From NCBI GenBank assembly GCA_016178785.1, contig JACOSO010000026.1, forward strand, positions 1 through 64,000: a DNA stretch of 64,000 nucleotides. Direction: 5' to 3'. The notes under the pieces are model-generated. The model searched no databases, was not told where the DNA came from, and saw only the letters and a program-made list of their open reading frames with translations. This DNA comes from Bacteroidota bacterium (GTDB lineage Bacteria > Bacteroidota > Bacteroidia > Cytophagales > Cyclobacteriaceae). Shown one piece after another: positions 44,364 to 53,211 of the stretch (position 1 is its first letter; every line of letters begins with the position of its first letter). The translations under genes and the position numbers were made by a program.

Positions 44364-46808
44364 TTATTGATGCCTTAACAGAATTAGAGAGTTATACCCT
44401 GGCAGCATAAATGGATCTGAAACTGGCCTTCCGTTAATATCATTTAACTTCCCAGGTAAGGGAATAGTTTTTTGATTTTCGGTAGCATTATAAATTAACT
44501 GAAGGGACTCCGCTTCGCTTTCCGTTTTGGGTACTACTTCAGAGAGAGTCACGTTATCAATCCAAAATGTAGCATTGCCTCTGAAATTCACCCTTGCTTC
44601 CTTGCTACTTCTATTCGGCTTAAAGAAGTACGTAAATGATTTGAAAATCGTGTCGATAGAAAAGCAGGCATAGTCGTCAAGTGCCTCCCATTGAGCTGAT
44701 GCCATAAGTGGAGCAAATTGAATTTTACTTTTCTTGGTGCTCATGGCCGAAAAAGACAAACGATACAATTTATTGCTACGCAAACTAAAGCCGGCATGAT
44801 AAAGCAAAGCTTCTTTTTTACCAGAAGGGAACTGAACTCTCAGCGATGGGCCATCGATTTCTATTTTCTTATCTTGAGTGATGGATACCTGAGAAGGCCA
44901 AATCATCCAACCTTCGATGTTATTTGTCATACTACTGTTTTTGATAAGATTGGTACCTGTTTTGTTCTGCGTACAATCAACTATTTTAAATTGAGAATTG
45001 TTATCATTTCCTGTTTCTTGTTGCCAGTCCGATAGTGTGAGTTCTTCTACTGCATCACAGATATCTTCGTGATCATATAGTTTTGCAATAAACAAATTCG
45101 CGTGAGGTGCACTGTACTGATTCTTATCAAACACGCCCAGCGCTTTGAGGTCTTGTCCTTTTTCGGCACGCAAGTAGATACAGTGATTACCCGACCGCAT
45201 CGTAACAAATAGATTTTCTGTAACACGAAGCTCAAGAGCCCTATATTCGCTTTGCGCTACAAGGGCATCAAGCTTGATGGAAAGTTGTCCGTTCTCTCTG
45301 TTGGTCAAGTTACTCCCATTCATGAACAACTTATTTCCATGAATCGATAATCGTTTGGCATTATGAATAAAAATCCCCGTGGTACCGCAGTAAGCCACTG
45401 TGTTGTTAATGATGTCAATATCTGACGAACGATCATCAATATAAATTCCGCTCACCCATAACTGATCAGGGTCGCTCGTTCCGGCTCCAGACCCCATACC
45501 CCGAACTATGATGTTTCCTTCAATGATATTGTCACCGTAGGAATTGCCCCAGGTATATATTCCAGCGCCATCGTCTTTGATCATGCAAAAATTATTAATC
45601 AAATTATTCCTGATAGAAGTGCCGCCCGTTCGAAAATCAATTCCAATGTATCCTGTGCTATCGACAGAATTATATTGAAACAGGTTTTTTCCAAGTAGAT
45701 TATTGTTAGCGGTAATATTCACGCCAATGTATTTTCCATTACCGCTCCCTCCCCTACCCGGATGAAGACCAGTGCACAGAATTGAGTTTCTGACAAACGA
45801 TCCATTCGAGTTATCACTCCATTCAACACCATTGTTGTTCGAATTTTCTATTCGGGAATATTCAATTGAAGAGCTTTGGCATGAGATCATTTCGATTCCA
45901 TTGTTCCCGGAATATTCAACTTGGCAACTGCGCAGCAAAACATTGCTGCTGTATTTTATTTGAGCGCCCACAATTCGTTGGTATCTGAAAGTCATGTTTT
46001 GAACCGTGACGAAATTTACATTCACCATTTCGAGTCCTGCATCAGTGACGCTGGCTTCAATAATATGATTGGCAGGCTTGTCATCATTATTGCAATAAAG
46101 AAATATTTTCTTTGAGGTTTTATCAAAGAACCACTCTCCCGGTTTATCGAGGGTCGCCAGATGTTTCTGAATAAAATAACCATAACCGTTTAGTAGCGGA
46201 TAGGATGCAGGAATTGAAAAATAAAACGTCTTGTTGAAATAATTCGATATTGGCAGGTTGTCCAGTGTCCATCGGCTACTTTTTACAACAACTTCTGAAC
46301 CATCCCAGTAGCCATCTGCAAAAGCAAGGTGAATGTCTGTGAGCGTTGTTTTGCATTGTGAGCTGCAAGACAAAGTCATGTAGCCATCATTGGGATACCT
46401 TCCCAAGGGTTGATATTGGCCATCCATAAAAAGATTACCCGGCTCTACACTACAGTCAGTCACCCAGATGTTGCCGCGGAAATGTGTCCAGTTGTTTATT
46501 TCAATAGAGCCGGTTATTACCGGTTTATCGCCTGATCCATAAGCCCCCACATAAATCTCTTTGCCGGGTTTTCCCGAGGCTGACATTTTTAGCTCTCCGG
46601 CAAAAATGCTACCTCTATCAAATAAAATGGAGTCACCCGGTTGCAATAATTGCAGCACCTCTGAAAGTTTTTTCAAACTGCGCCAGGGAGCGAGAGCACT
46701 TATTCCGCTTTGCGCGTCATTACCTTTGCTTGATAAGTAATAATTTGTTGCTGAGACACGAGTGGCCGTGATTGCCATAACCATTATTATGTAAGCTGCT
46801 ATCCTCAC
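44364..46808 (-). CDS. Secreted parallel beta-helix protein with CBM-like C-terminus
   Basis: 814 residues. The signal peptide (MRIAAYIIMVMAITATRVSA) is followed by YYLSSKGNDAQSGISALAPWRSL and a right-handed beta-helix (about 25-560; NNTVAYCGTTGIFIHNAKRL, IRNNLINNFCMIKDDGAGIY). A beta-sandwich like a CBM4/9 module follows (about 620-760; NLIKNSSMTNNIEGWMIWP, FWIDNVTLSE). There is no T9SS tail, unlike the other two beta-helix proteins, so it may stay periplasmic. The fold suits polysaccharide lyases or epimerases; no catalytic residues were assigned. It is the last gene of a minus operon (14 bp after the WecG-like gene), so it may process the polymer made here. Confidence 0.82.
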   Translation of the reverse strand: MRIAAYIIMVMAITATRVSATNYYLSSKGNDAQSGISALAPWRSLKKLSEVLQLLQPGDSILFDRGSIFAGELKMSASGKPGKEIYVGAYGSGDKPVITGSIEINNWTHFRGNIWVTDCSVEPGNLFMDGQYQPLGRYPNDGYMTLSCSSQCKTTLTDIHLAFADGYWDGSEVVVKSSRWTLDNLPISNYFNKTFYFSIPASYPLLNGYGYFIQKHLATLDKPGEWFFDKTSKKIFLYCNNDDKPANHIIEASVTDAGLEMVNVNFVTVQNMTFRYQRIVGAQIKYSSNVLLRSCQVEYSGNNGIEMISCQSSSIEYSRIENSNNNGVEWSDNSNGSFVRNSILCTGLHPGRGGSGNGKYIGVNITANNNLLGKNLFQYNSVDSTGYIGIDFRTGGTSIRNNLINNFCMIKDDGAGIYTWGNSYGDNIIEGNIIVRGMGSGAGTSDPDQLWVSGIYIDDRSSDIDIINNTVAYCGTTGIFIHNAKRLSIHGNKLFMNGSNLTNRENGQLSIKLDALVAQSEYRALELRVTENLFVTMRSGNHCIYLRAEKGQDLKALGVFDKNQYSAPHANLFIAKLYDHEDICDAVEELTLSDWQQETGNDNNSQFKIVDCTQNKTGTNLIKNSSMTNNIEGWMIWPSQVSITQDKKIEIDGPSLRVQFPSGKKEALLYHAGFSLRSNKLYRLSFSAMSTKKSKIQFAPLMASAQWEALDDYACFSIDTIFKSFTYFFKPNRSSKEARVNFRGNATFWIDNVTLSEVVPKTESEAESLQLIYNATENQKTIPLPGKLNDINGRPVSDPFMLPGYNSLILLRHQ

Positions 46809-46822
46809 CTGGTGTGATTTTC

Positions 46823-47605
46823 CTAAGTCACTCGATGATGTCTTTGAAAAAATTGAATGGCTAAGTGCCTAATAGCGAGAAATAAGAAATAGGAATTGGT
46901 ATACATATACCTCTTCCACAGCCGACCTGGCTCCAGGTAAAGTCTATAAGCCCACTCCAGGGAAAGGTTGCGCATCCATTTGGGCAATCGCTTTTCCACA
47001 CCTGCATATACTTTAAATGCCTGCCCGAAGCCTAGCAGGCAAGCATTGAGTTTGTTTTTATGTTCGGCCATCCATCTTTCCTGCTTCGGACAACCAAGTG
47101 AAACAAAAACCAAATCAGGTTGAGCCGCCCTGATCTTTTCGGTAATCGCTTCGTCTTCTTTTTCTGACAAAGCTCTGAATGGAGGTGAATAATAACCCAC
47201 TATATTCAGAGCTGGAAATTCATTCTTTGCTTTTTGAGCGATGATTTTCAAAAGTTCTTCTGTCGTTCCATAAAAGTAGACTGATTTTCGAGTCGCCTCT
47301 GCTTGCTTCAAGAGGTCTGGCAGGATGTCCATACCGCAAACGCGATCCTGTTTTATCCCTTCCGATAACCTTAGAAATAAGGACAGAGGCCTGCCATCGG
47401 GAGCCACCAGATTGGCTTCGTTGATCATCTTTTGAAACGTCTTGTTATGATACGCCTCGATAATCATGTGGACGTTTGCAAAGCAGACATAGGATGGAAT
47501 TTTAGACTTGGCAAAGTGAAATATCTCATCGATGAAGGCTTGGTAATCTCCGATGGAAATGATGGAATTAAGAATTTTTTTTCTTTTCACTAAATGTAAC
47601 AGCAC
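46823..47605 (-). CDS. WecG/TagA/CpsF family glycosyltransferase (GT26)
   Basis: 260 residues; no early ATG exists, so a GTG at 47605 or 47590 is the likely start. Family motifs: YVCFANVHMIIEA, the active-site block NEANLVAPDGRPL, VYFYGTTEELL, NIVGYYSPPF and VFVSLGCPKQERWM. GT26 enzymes add the second sugar (often ManNAc-type) to the undecaprenyl-diphosphate-linked primer. It is encoded 32 bp downstream of the priming phosphotransferase, fitting the first two steps of repeat-unit assembly. The C-terminal amphipathic tail (WKRYMYTNSYFLFLAIRHL) probably docks it to the membrane. Confidence 0.9.
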   Translation of the reverse strand: MLLHLVKRKKILNSIISIGDYQAFIDEIFHFAKSKIPSYVCFANVHMIIEAYHNKTFQKMINEANLVAPDGRPLSLFLRLSEGIKQDRVCGMDILPDLLKQAEATRKSVYFYGTTEELLKIIAQKAKNEFPALNIVGYYSPPFRALSEKEDEAITEKIRAAQPDLVFVSLGCPKQERWMAEHKNKLNACLLGFGQAFKVYAGVEKRLPKWMRNLSLEWAYRLYLEPGRLWKRYMYTNSYFLFLAIRHLAIQFFQRHHRVT

Positions 47606-47637
47606 TCAGAATTCTTTGTAATAGAAAGTTTTTTAAT

Positions 47638-49026
47638 TCAATAGGCTCGTTTGTCCCCTTTAATCATATTCCAAATGGTGAGAAAAATGATTTTGATGTC
47701 AAGTGCTAGACTCCAATTCTCCAGATACAACACATCGTAGTATATGCGCTTCTCCATAAGCTCAGGATCTTTGGTCTCTCCTCGAAAACCATTGACCTGG
47801 GCGTAGCCGGTGATACCCGGAGTTATAAAATGTCTAATCTTATAAAGTTGAATGGTCTTCGAATACTTCTCCAGTTGACTGATCAAATTCGGTCTTGGCC
47901 CGACCACCGACATGTTGCCGAGCAGCACGTTGAAGAACTGAGGTAGTTCGTCCATATTTGTCTTACGTAAAAATCTTCCCACTTTGGTTATTCGCGAATC
48001 ATTCTTTGTTGCCTGTACTTCAGTAGTATTGTTGACGTACATCGTGCGAAATTTATAGCAATCGAATAGCTTGTTTTTTTTCCCGGGCCGTAACTGCTTG
48101 AAAAATATAGGCCCTTCTGAATCTAAGCGGATGGCAACAGCAATGACTGGAAATAGTATTGGAAATAACGAAAGGATTAAAGAAGCTGAGAATACGATAT
48201 CAAAGACTCTCTTCAAAATTGCATTCAATGAAATTCCCAGAGGTTCATTTCTCGGTGTGAAAACGGGGACTGAGTTGATTAGAAAAATGTGGCACTTGTC
48301 ATTAACTACTTTACTAAAATCAGGTGCGATTCTGAAGTAAATAAAATTATCGTCAGCAAACTGGGCGATTTCCTTGAGCAACCTGTCGTGAGTGAGTGGT
48401 AAAGCAAAGTATATCTCATCAATGTTCTCGCGCAGGCAAAAGTTTTTAATGTCTTTCAATTTTCCAACAACAAGTTCTTGATTGATATGTTCTTCCTCAG
48501 GTTCATCTTCAAAGAAACCCTTGAACTGGTAGCCGGCAGCTTGATGAGTCGAGAAGAACTGATAAAGTGCATTTCCCGAACTAGTTGCACCAACAATAAT
48601 TACTTTTCGTTGATCAAACCCGGAAAACTCAATGTATTTCAAGATCAATTTATACAATACCCTAATCCCGATAATAAGGATGGCTGAGAACGCATAAACG
48701 GCTGTCAGAAATTTTGTACTAATAATAAAAACCGGGAATGTCGTTAGAATAGTGACAATCATTAATAAGTGACATAGAAATGCGTTAAACAAATTGATGC
48801 TTATATTCTTTGTTAAGGAAAGCGTATCTATTCTATAGATTTTATAAAAGAACCCTGCAATAATCCAGATGAGGCTGAAGACAAGAAAAAAGGTTGTGAA
48901 CTGAGACTCGGTGATCGCGTAGGCAAAACCCAGTTCGCGCGCAATTCTAAAAGCGAACTCAATGAGCCAAAAGTCGATTATGAAAATCAGGATTTTGAGA
49001 GCAGGTGTATAATATTTGCCTTTCAT
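47638..49026 (-). CDS. Undecaprenyl-phosphate sugar phosphotransferase, WcaJ-like priming enzyme
   Basis: 462 residues. The N-terminal half has four membrane helices (about 8-125) and a CoA-binding-like Rossmann domain (KVIIVGATSSGNALYQFF). The C-terminal PNPT domain is complete: hairpin VFDIVFSASLILSLFPIL, GPIFFKQLRPGKK, CYKFRTM, FLRKTNMDELPQFFNVL with catalytic D359-E360, VGPRP and PGITGYAQVNGFRGE. It transfers a sugar-1-phosphate (often glucose-1-P) to undecaprenyl phosphate and starts repeat-unit synthesis. It is the only apparently active priming enzyme in the window; the two fusions at 1846-4047 lack its dyad. First gene of its minus operon, behind operator F1/F2. Confidence 0.94.
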   Translation of the reverse strand: MKGKYYTPALKILIFIIDFWLIEFAFRIARELGFAYAITESQFTTFFLVFSLIWIIAGFFYKIYRIDTLSLTKNISINLFNAFLCHLLMIVTILTTFPVFIISTKFLTAVYAFSAILIIGIRVLYKLILKYIEFSGFDQRKVIIVGATSSGNALYQFFSTHQAAGYQFKGFFEDEPEEEHINQELVVGKLKDIKNFCLRENIDEIYFALPLTHDRLLKEIAQFADDNFIYFRIAPDFSKVVNDKCHIFLINSVPVFTPRNEPLGISLNAILKRVFDIVFSASLILSLFPILFPVIAVAIRLDSEGPIFFKQLRPGKKNKLFDCYKFRTMYVNNTTEVQATKNDSRITKVGRFLRKTNMDELPQFFNVLLGNMSVVGPRPNLISQLEKYSKTIQLYKIRHFITPGITGYAQVNGFRGETKDPELMEKRIYYDVLYLENWSLALDIKIIFLTIWNMIKGDKRAY

Positions 49027-49073
49027 AGTTTTTCACGTTAGGAGTCAGCTCCCGATTACAAATCAACCACTAA

Positions 49074-49144
49074 ACGAAGTACCTAATTTGTGGCAGTCTG
49101 ATTCAATGATTGGTATCGTTCCATAAAAAAAACTTAATCATTGA
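49074..49144 (-). promoter_or_regulatory. Operator pair F1/F2 of the priming-enzyme operon
   Basis: Read leftward: half-site TCAATGAT (49144-49137, site centre 49134.5), then GGAACGAT-acca-ATCATTGA (49122-49103, centre 49112.5), 22 bp apart. About 21 bp further is a weak -7 box TACTTCGT (49081-49074), which would give a leader of about 43 nt to the ATG at 49026. Confidence 0.5.
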
Positions 49145-49165
49145 CTCCCGATTTCCTATTAAAAA

Positions 49166-49235
49166 TTGACGATCACTATCATCGTGTTTAGAAAACCGGG
49201 ATCATTTTTTGCGCTGAGCTTATTTCATAGAATTG
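49166..49235 (+). promoter_or_regulatory. Promoter and operator pair F3/F4 of the GDP-fucose operon
   Basis: TTGACGAT-cact-ATCATCGT (49166-49185, centre 49175.5) and a right half ATCATTTT (49201-49208, site centre 49198.5) are 23 bp apart. Nineteen bases after the second lies TAGAATTG (49228-49235), seven of eight to TAnnTTTG. The inferred start is about 14 bp before the ATG at 49254. Confidence 0.65.
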
Positions 49236-49253
49236 CCATTAAAATAACTGCGC

Positions 49254-50381
49254 ATGAGAAAAAATAATAAAGTAGCTCTGATCACAGGAATCACCGGACA
49301 GGATGGTGCTTATTTGGCCGAACTCCTTTTGCAAAAAGGATATGTTGTCCACGGAATTAAAAGAAGGAGTTCCTCTCTTAATACCGATCGAATTGATCAT
49401 TTGTATCATGATCCGCATGAACACAACATCATGTTCACGTTACACTACGGTGATCTGACCGATGCAACAAATTTGATACGCATTATCCAGGAAGTGCAGC
49501 CCGATGAAATCTATAATTTGGGTGCAATGTCACATGTCAAAGTAAGTTTTGATATTCCCGAGTATGCAGCAAATACAGACGGATTAGGCACACTCAGAAT
49601 TTTGGAGGCCGTTCGACTGCTGAATCTTGCACATAAAACAAAAATATATCAGGCATCCTCTTCAGAACTATACGGATTGGTTCAGGAAATACCACAACGC
49701 GAAACAACACCATTTTATCCAAGGTCTCCTTACGCAGCCGCAAAACTTTACGCCTACTGGATTACCGTAAACTACCGGGAGGCATATAATATGTTTGCTT
49801 GCAATGGGATTTTATTTAATCACGAATCGCCTTTGCGCGGTGAAACATTTGTAACTCGGAAAATTACCCGTGCTGTCGCTCGTATTGCGTTGGGTTTGCA
49901 AGAAAAATTGTACGTTGGCAATCTCAATGCGCAGCGGGATTGGGGTCACGCAAAAGACTATGTTGAAGCCATGTGGCTGATTCTCCAGCAACCCCAACCC
50001 GAAGATTTTGTAATTGCAACCGGAGTCACCACTACTGTTCGCGAATTTGCAAGGATGGCTTTTCTGGAGGCGGGAATCGAATTGGAATTTGAGGGCGAAG
50101 GTATAGGCGAGATTGCACGAGTAGTTCGATGCCGGAACTCGGAGTATTTTGTTCCACCGGGTAAAATAGTCTTAGCAGTAGATTCAACTTATTTCAGACC
50201 AACCGAAGTTGAGCACCTGATTGGTGATTCCTCCAAAGCCCGTACTAAACTAGGTTGGCAGGCAACGTATTCAATACAAGATATTGTAAGAGATATGATA
50301 AAAGCAGATTTGAAATTATTTGAGCGCGACAAAATTCTGATTTCCAATGGCCAGGAGGTTTTAAATAACGATGAGCTATGA
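49254..50381 (+). CDS. gmd: GDP-mannose 4,6-dehydratase
   Basis: 375 residues, extended [23 protein letters not shown] (NADP-binding), [18 protein letters not shown], the Thr/Ser active-site region QASSSELYG and catalytic [33 protein letters not shown] is diagnostic of Gmd. It converts GDP-mannose to GDP-4-keto-6-deoxymannose. It is first in an operon with GDP-fucose synthase (ATGA overlap) and a methyltransferase. Confidence 0.97.
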   Translation: MRKNNKVALITGITGQDGAYLAELLLQKGYVVHGIKRRSSSLNTDRIDHLYHDPHEHNIMFTLHYGDLTDATNLIRIIQEVQPDEIYNLGAMSHVKVSFDIPEYAANTDGLGTLRILEAVRLLNLAHKTKIYQASSSELYGLVQEIPQRETTPFYPRSPYAAAKLYAYWITVNYREAYNMFACNGILFNHESPLRGETFVTRKITRAVARIALGLQEKLYVGNLNAQRDWGHAKDYVEAMWLILQQPQPEDFVIATGVTTTVREFARMAFLEAGIELEFEGEGIGEIARVVRCRNSEYFVPPGKIVLAVDSTYFRPTEVEHLIGDSSKARTKLGWQATYSIQDIVRDMIKADLKLFERDKILISNGQEVLNNDEL

Positions 50382-51331
50382 AAAAAAATGCAAAAATTTA
50401 TGTGGCGGGTCACCAGGGATTGGTGGGCTCGGCTATTTGTAGAAGGCTACAAAAAGAAGGGTTTCGAAACTTTGCTTTAAAAGGACACTCTCAATTGGAT
50501 CTTCGCGATCAGCATGAAGTGCAAACTTTATTTGAAACCGAACGTCCCGAATACGTGTTTCTTGCGGCAGCAAAAGTAGGTGGCATTATGGCCAACAATA
50601 CTTACCGGGCAGATTTTATATATGACAATCTGATGATTCAGACAAACGTAATTCACTCTGCATTTATGTATAATGTGAAGAAACTTCTTTTCTTGGGCTC
50701 CTCGTGCATTTACCCGAAGTATGCACATCAGCCTATCAAAGAGGAAGCTTTGATGACGTCAGCGTTGGAACCTACCAACGAGCCCTATGCCGTAGCCAAG
50801 ATTGCAGGGATAAAAATGTGCCAGGCCTACCGCCAACAGTATGGGGCAAACTTTATTAGCTTGATGCCGACTAATTTGTATGGGCCAAATGATACATATC
50901 ATCCACAGAATTCCCACGTGTTGCCTGCTCTTATTCAAAAATTTTATGAGGCTAAAACAGAAGGAAGGAAAGCAGTCGAGATATGGGGAAGCGGCACTCC
51001 GAAAAGAGAATTCCTTCATGTTGATGACCTTGCAGATGCATGCTTGTTTTTAATGGAGAGATATGACAGTGAAGAAATAATCAATGTTGGCACGGGCGTT
51101 GATCTGAGCATCAAAGACCTTGCCCTTCTCATTAAACATTACTCAGGTTTTGATGGCGATCTCTATTTTAATACGGAGTATCCCGATGGGACTCCGCAAA
51201 AATTATTAGACACTACGAAAATAAATAATCTTGGTTGGGTTCCTAAAATAGCACTCAGCGAAGGTATTAAAGAAGTTTGCCTTGAATATGAATTGAAGGA
51301 CGACCTGTTGGAATCATTTGTTGCCAATTAG
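50378..51331 (+). CDS. fcl: GDP-L-fucose synthase
   Basis: 317 residues, SDR fold: [41 protein letters not shown] and catalytic [15 protein letters not shown], all typical of Fcl/WcaG. It epimerises and reduces GDP-4-keto-6-deoxymannose to GDP-L-fucose. It overlaps gmd by four bases. Fucose, possibly modified by the downstream methyltransferase, is therefore a probable component of the polymer. Confidence 0.96.
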   Translation: MKKNAKIYVAGHQGLVGSAICRRLQKEGFRNFALKGHSQLDLRDQHEVQTLFETERPEYVFLAAAKVGGIMANNTYRADFIYDNLMIQTNVIHSAFMYNVKKLLFLGSSCIYPKYAHQPIKEEALMTSALEPTNEPYAVAKIAGIKMCQAYRQQYGANFISLMPTNLYGPNDTYHPQNSHVLPALIQKFYEAKTEGRKAVEIWGSGTPKREFLHVDDLADACLFLMERYDSEEIINVGTGVDLSIKDLALLIKHYSGFDGDLYFNTEYPDGTPQKLLDTTKINNLGWVPKIALSEGIKEVCLEYELKDDLLESFVAN

Positions 51332-51349
51332 CTTAGAATATCATGCAAA

Positions 51350-52030
51350 ATGAATGCAGCTATTAATATTAAATGGGAGGAGGCAAGAATCCAATCTCAT
51401 TATGAAGAGCACTATTTCAATGACTTTCAGAAGGCGATAGGTGAATTTGGAGGGCAAGCAAACAAGTTCATGTTTGAAGAATATGTTTTGCCTGAGGAAA
51501 CTGTATTGGATTTTGGTTGCGGAGGTGGTTTTTTGCTCCGCAACCTGAATTGCAGAGAAAAGATAGGGGTCGAACTGAATCCGGTCGCAAGAGACTATTG
51601 CAATAATCAAACAGGAATACGTTGCTATCAATCCTTAGAGCAAATTTCCAACGGATCCATTGATGTGGCGATTTCGAGTCACTGTTTAGAGCACGCTGTG
51701 AATCCTTTCGAAATCGTCTCTTCGTTGCACAAAAAACTAAAGCGAGGAGGTAAAATCGTGATCGTGGTACCACTCGACAACGAAGGGACTCACTGGATTC
51801 CTGGTGAAGTAAATAATCATTTATACAGTTTTAGTCCAATGAACCTGGGGAATATCCTGCAGGCGGTCGGGTTTAAAGAAATTAATGCTGAACCCGTGCT
51901 TCATAAATGGGTTCCGGGGTACAAAGAAATAAGCGGAATCTTTGGGTTCAAGGTTTTTCACAAGCTGAGTTGGCTGTATGGATTTATTGATAGAAGGTGT
52001 GTACAGATAAAGGGTGTCGGCAGAAAATGA
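51350..52030 (+). CDS. Class I SAM-dependent methyltransferase
   Basis: 226 residues. SAM-binding motif I TVLDFGCGGGFLLRNL (about 47-62), acidic loop GVELNP, and the post-I motif DVAISSHCLEHAVNPFEIV typical of Methyltransf_11/23-type enzymes. It lies 18 bp after the GDP-fucose synthase gene, so O-methylation of fucose or another residue of the glycan is likely; the acceptor cannot be read from sequence. The C-terminus is basic and carries a conserved W.YGFIDRR stretch. Confidence 0.85.
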   Translation: MNAAINIKWEEARIQSHYEEHYFNDFQKAIGEFGGQANKFMFEEYVLPEETVLDFGCGGGFLLRNLNCREKIGVELNPVARDYCNNQTGIRCYQSLEQISNGSIDVAISSHCLEHAVNPFEIVSSLHKKLKRGGKIVIVVPLDNEGTHWIPGEVNNHLYSFSPMNLGNILQAVGFKEINAEPVLHKWVPGYKEISGIFGFKVFHKLSWLYGFIDRRCVQIKGVGRK

Positions 52031-52098
52031 TAAACTCCCTTTAATAAAGAACCATTATTGCTCTACCGGGTACGAGATGAATGGTAATACTTGCCATT

Positions 52099-52959
52099 TT
52101 ACTTTTTAAGTCTGTAAACAAACAAATCTCCAGGGATTCCCATGGTACCTTCACTTAATGTGTAAAATTCATCGCCTTTGTAAGACCAGGTTATTGCTTC
52201 TCCTTGTGGCTCACGATTATAGGGCAACTCAATTGGCTTTCTTGTAAAGACTTCAGGCAAACTTTCGTTGGTTGATCTTTTCCAATAGTAGACCTTCTCA
52301 TAGCTTTTTAAAAGTATTTCGATTCCATCTCGGGAGATGCTTCCAGCTACTATTTTAGTAAACGGAAGCGTCATCACTTTGCGAAGCAAGATTGTATCCA
52401 TTGAAAAAGGATAGGGTGCGATGTAAAGAGCCACAGCATCTTCACGCTTAGAGATGAGAAAAAGATCATTCGTAAGCGGGTCGATTAAGATTGTTTCTGT
52501 ATCGCGTTTTCCGTCCGGCATTTTCAAGATTAAGGTGTCATATTGAGTAATCGCTATCTCCTTTTGTGATCCTAGTATCGGTTCTTCAAAGCGATAGATG
52601 AATTTCAATTCATATTGAGCCCAATTGTCACCAATGTCGGCCACGTAAACATATTTTTTTTCGGCATCAGGACCAGCACCGACAGCAATGTCCTCCCAAT
52701 CTCGATTTCGGGCATTGGAAAGCGTACAGACCATTCTGGTTTTGGCGTTTTGATCAATCAAAAAAACCTCTGGCGGATTTCCTCCGTCATTCACGCTCCA
52801 AAGAAAGCCGGGATTAGCAGTACTTGCTACAAGCCCTGAGGCTTCCGCTAATTGTGGATCGACTTGACCTAAGGACTTAGCGTCAATGGATTTGTTTTTT
52901 TTCGGCTTGCAACTCGATACGAACAGAGCGCTGATCATTAAAAGGAAAAGAACCCTCAT
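52099..52959 (-). CDS. Lipoprotein of unknown function, beta-propeller-like
   Basis: 286 residues. Lipoprotein signal LLMISALFVSSCKPK (acylated Cys near 17). The mature part has repeated strand-rich blocks (EASGLVASTANPGFLWSVND, WEDIAVGAGPDAEKKYVYVADIGDN, YRFEEP, DTETILIDPLTNDLFLISKR) suggestive of a beta-propeller of the kind seen in SdiA-regulated or esterase-like families. I do not recognise a defined function. It converges with the methyltransferase gene and does not have the EPS operator upstream, so it may not belong to the locus. Confidence 0.7.
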   Translation of the reverse strand: MRVLFLLMISALFVSSCKPKKNKSIDAKSLGQVDPQLAEASGLVASTANPGFLWSVNDGGNPPEVFLIDQNAKTRMVCTLSNARNRDWEDIAVGAGPDAEKKYVYVADIGDNWAQYELKFIYRFEEPILGSQKEIAITQYDTLILKMPDGKRDTETILIDPLTNDLFLISKREDAVALYIAPYPFSMDTILLRKVMTLPFTKIVAGSISRDGIEILLKSYEKVYYWKRSTNESLPEVFTRKPIELPYNREPQGEAITWSYKGDEFYTLSEGTMGIPGDLFVYRLKK

Positions 52960-53211
52960 TTAATTGTGTTGATTACTTTGGATTAATAGAATTGCACAAA
53001 CTGATTGTCCTATCCCCTACGTGTGTTTGTCTTGTTGTTTTATTTACCACAGTTTGATTATCAATAACAATTACAATTCATAAAAGACCTCGTTGAGCGG
53101 GATTATGCCTCGTTCTGCTACGATAAAGATAAAACATGAGAAATTAAATTAGCCGGTAGTTTTTTCATCGTCCACATCACTAACCTAATAAGTCGCAAAT
53201 GACAACGGCAA
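52960..53211. other. 252-bp gap, probably including decayed sequence
   Basis: No gene is recognised. It holds the promoter of the 52099-52959 lipoprotein gene (minus). It also lies where the missing N-terminal half of the phosphopantetheinyl transferase fragment would be, but no frame there encodes a recognisable piece of it. Confidence 0.5.

Noticed and set aside
52080-52107. AATGG..CCATT hairpin with T-rich end after the methyltransferase gene
   Set aside because: A stem of about five pairs overlapping the end of the opposing gene; insufficient to call a terminator.
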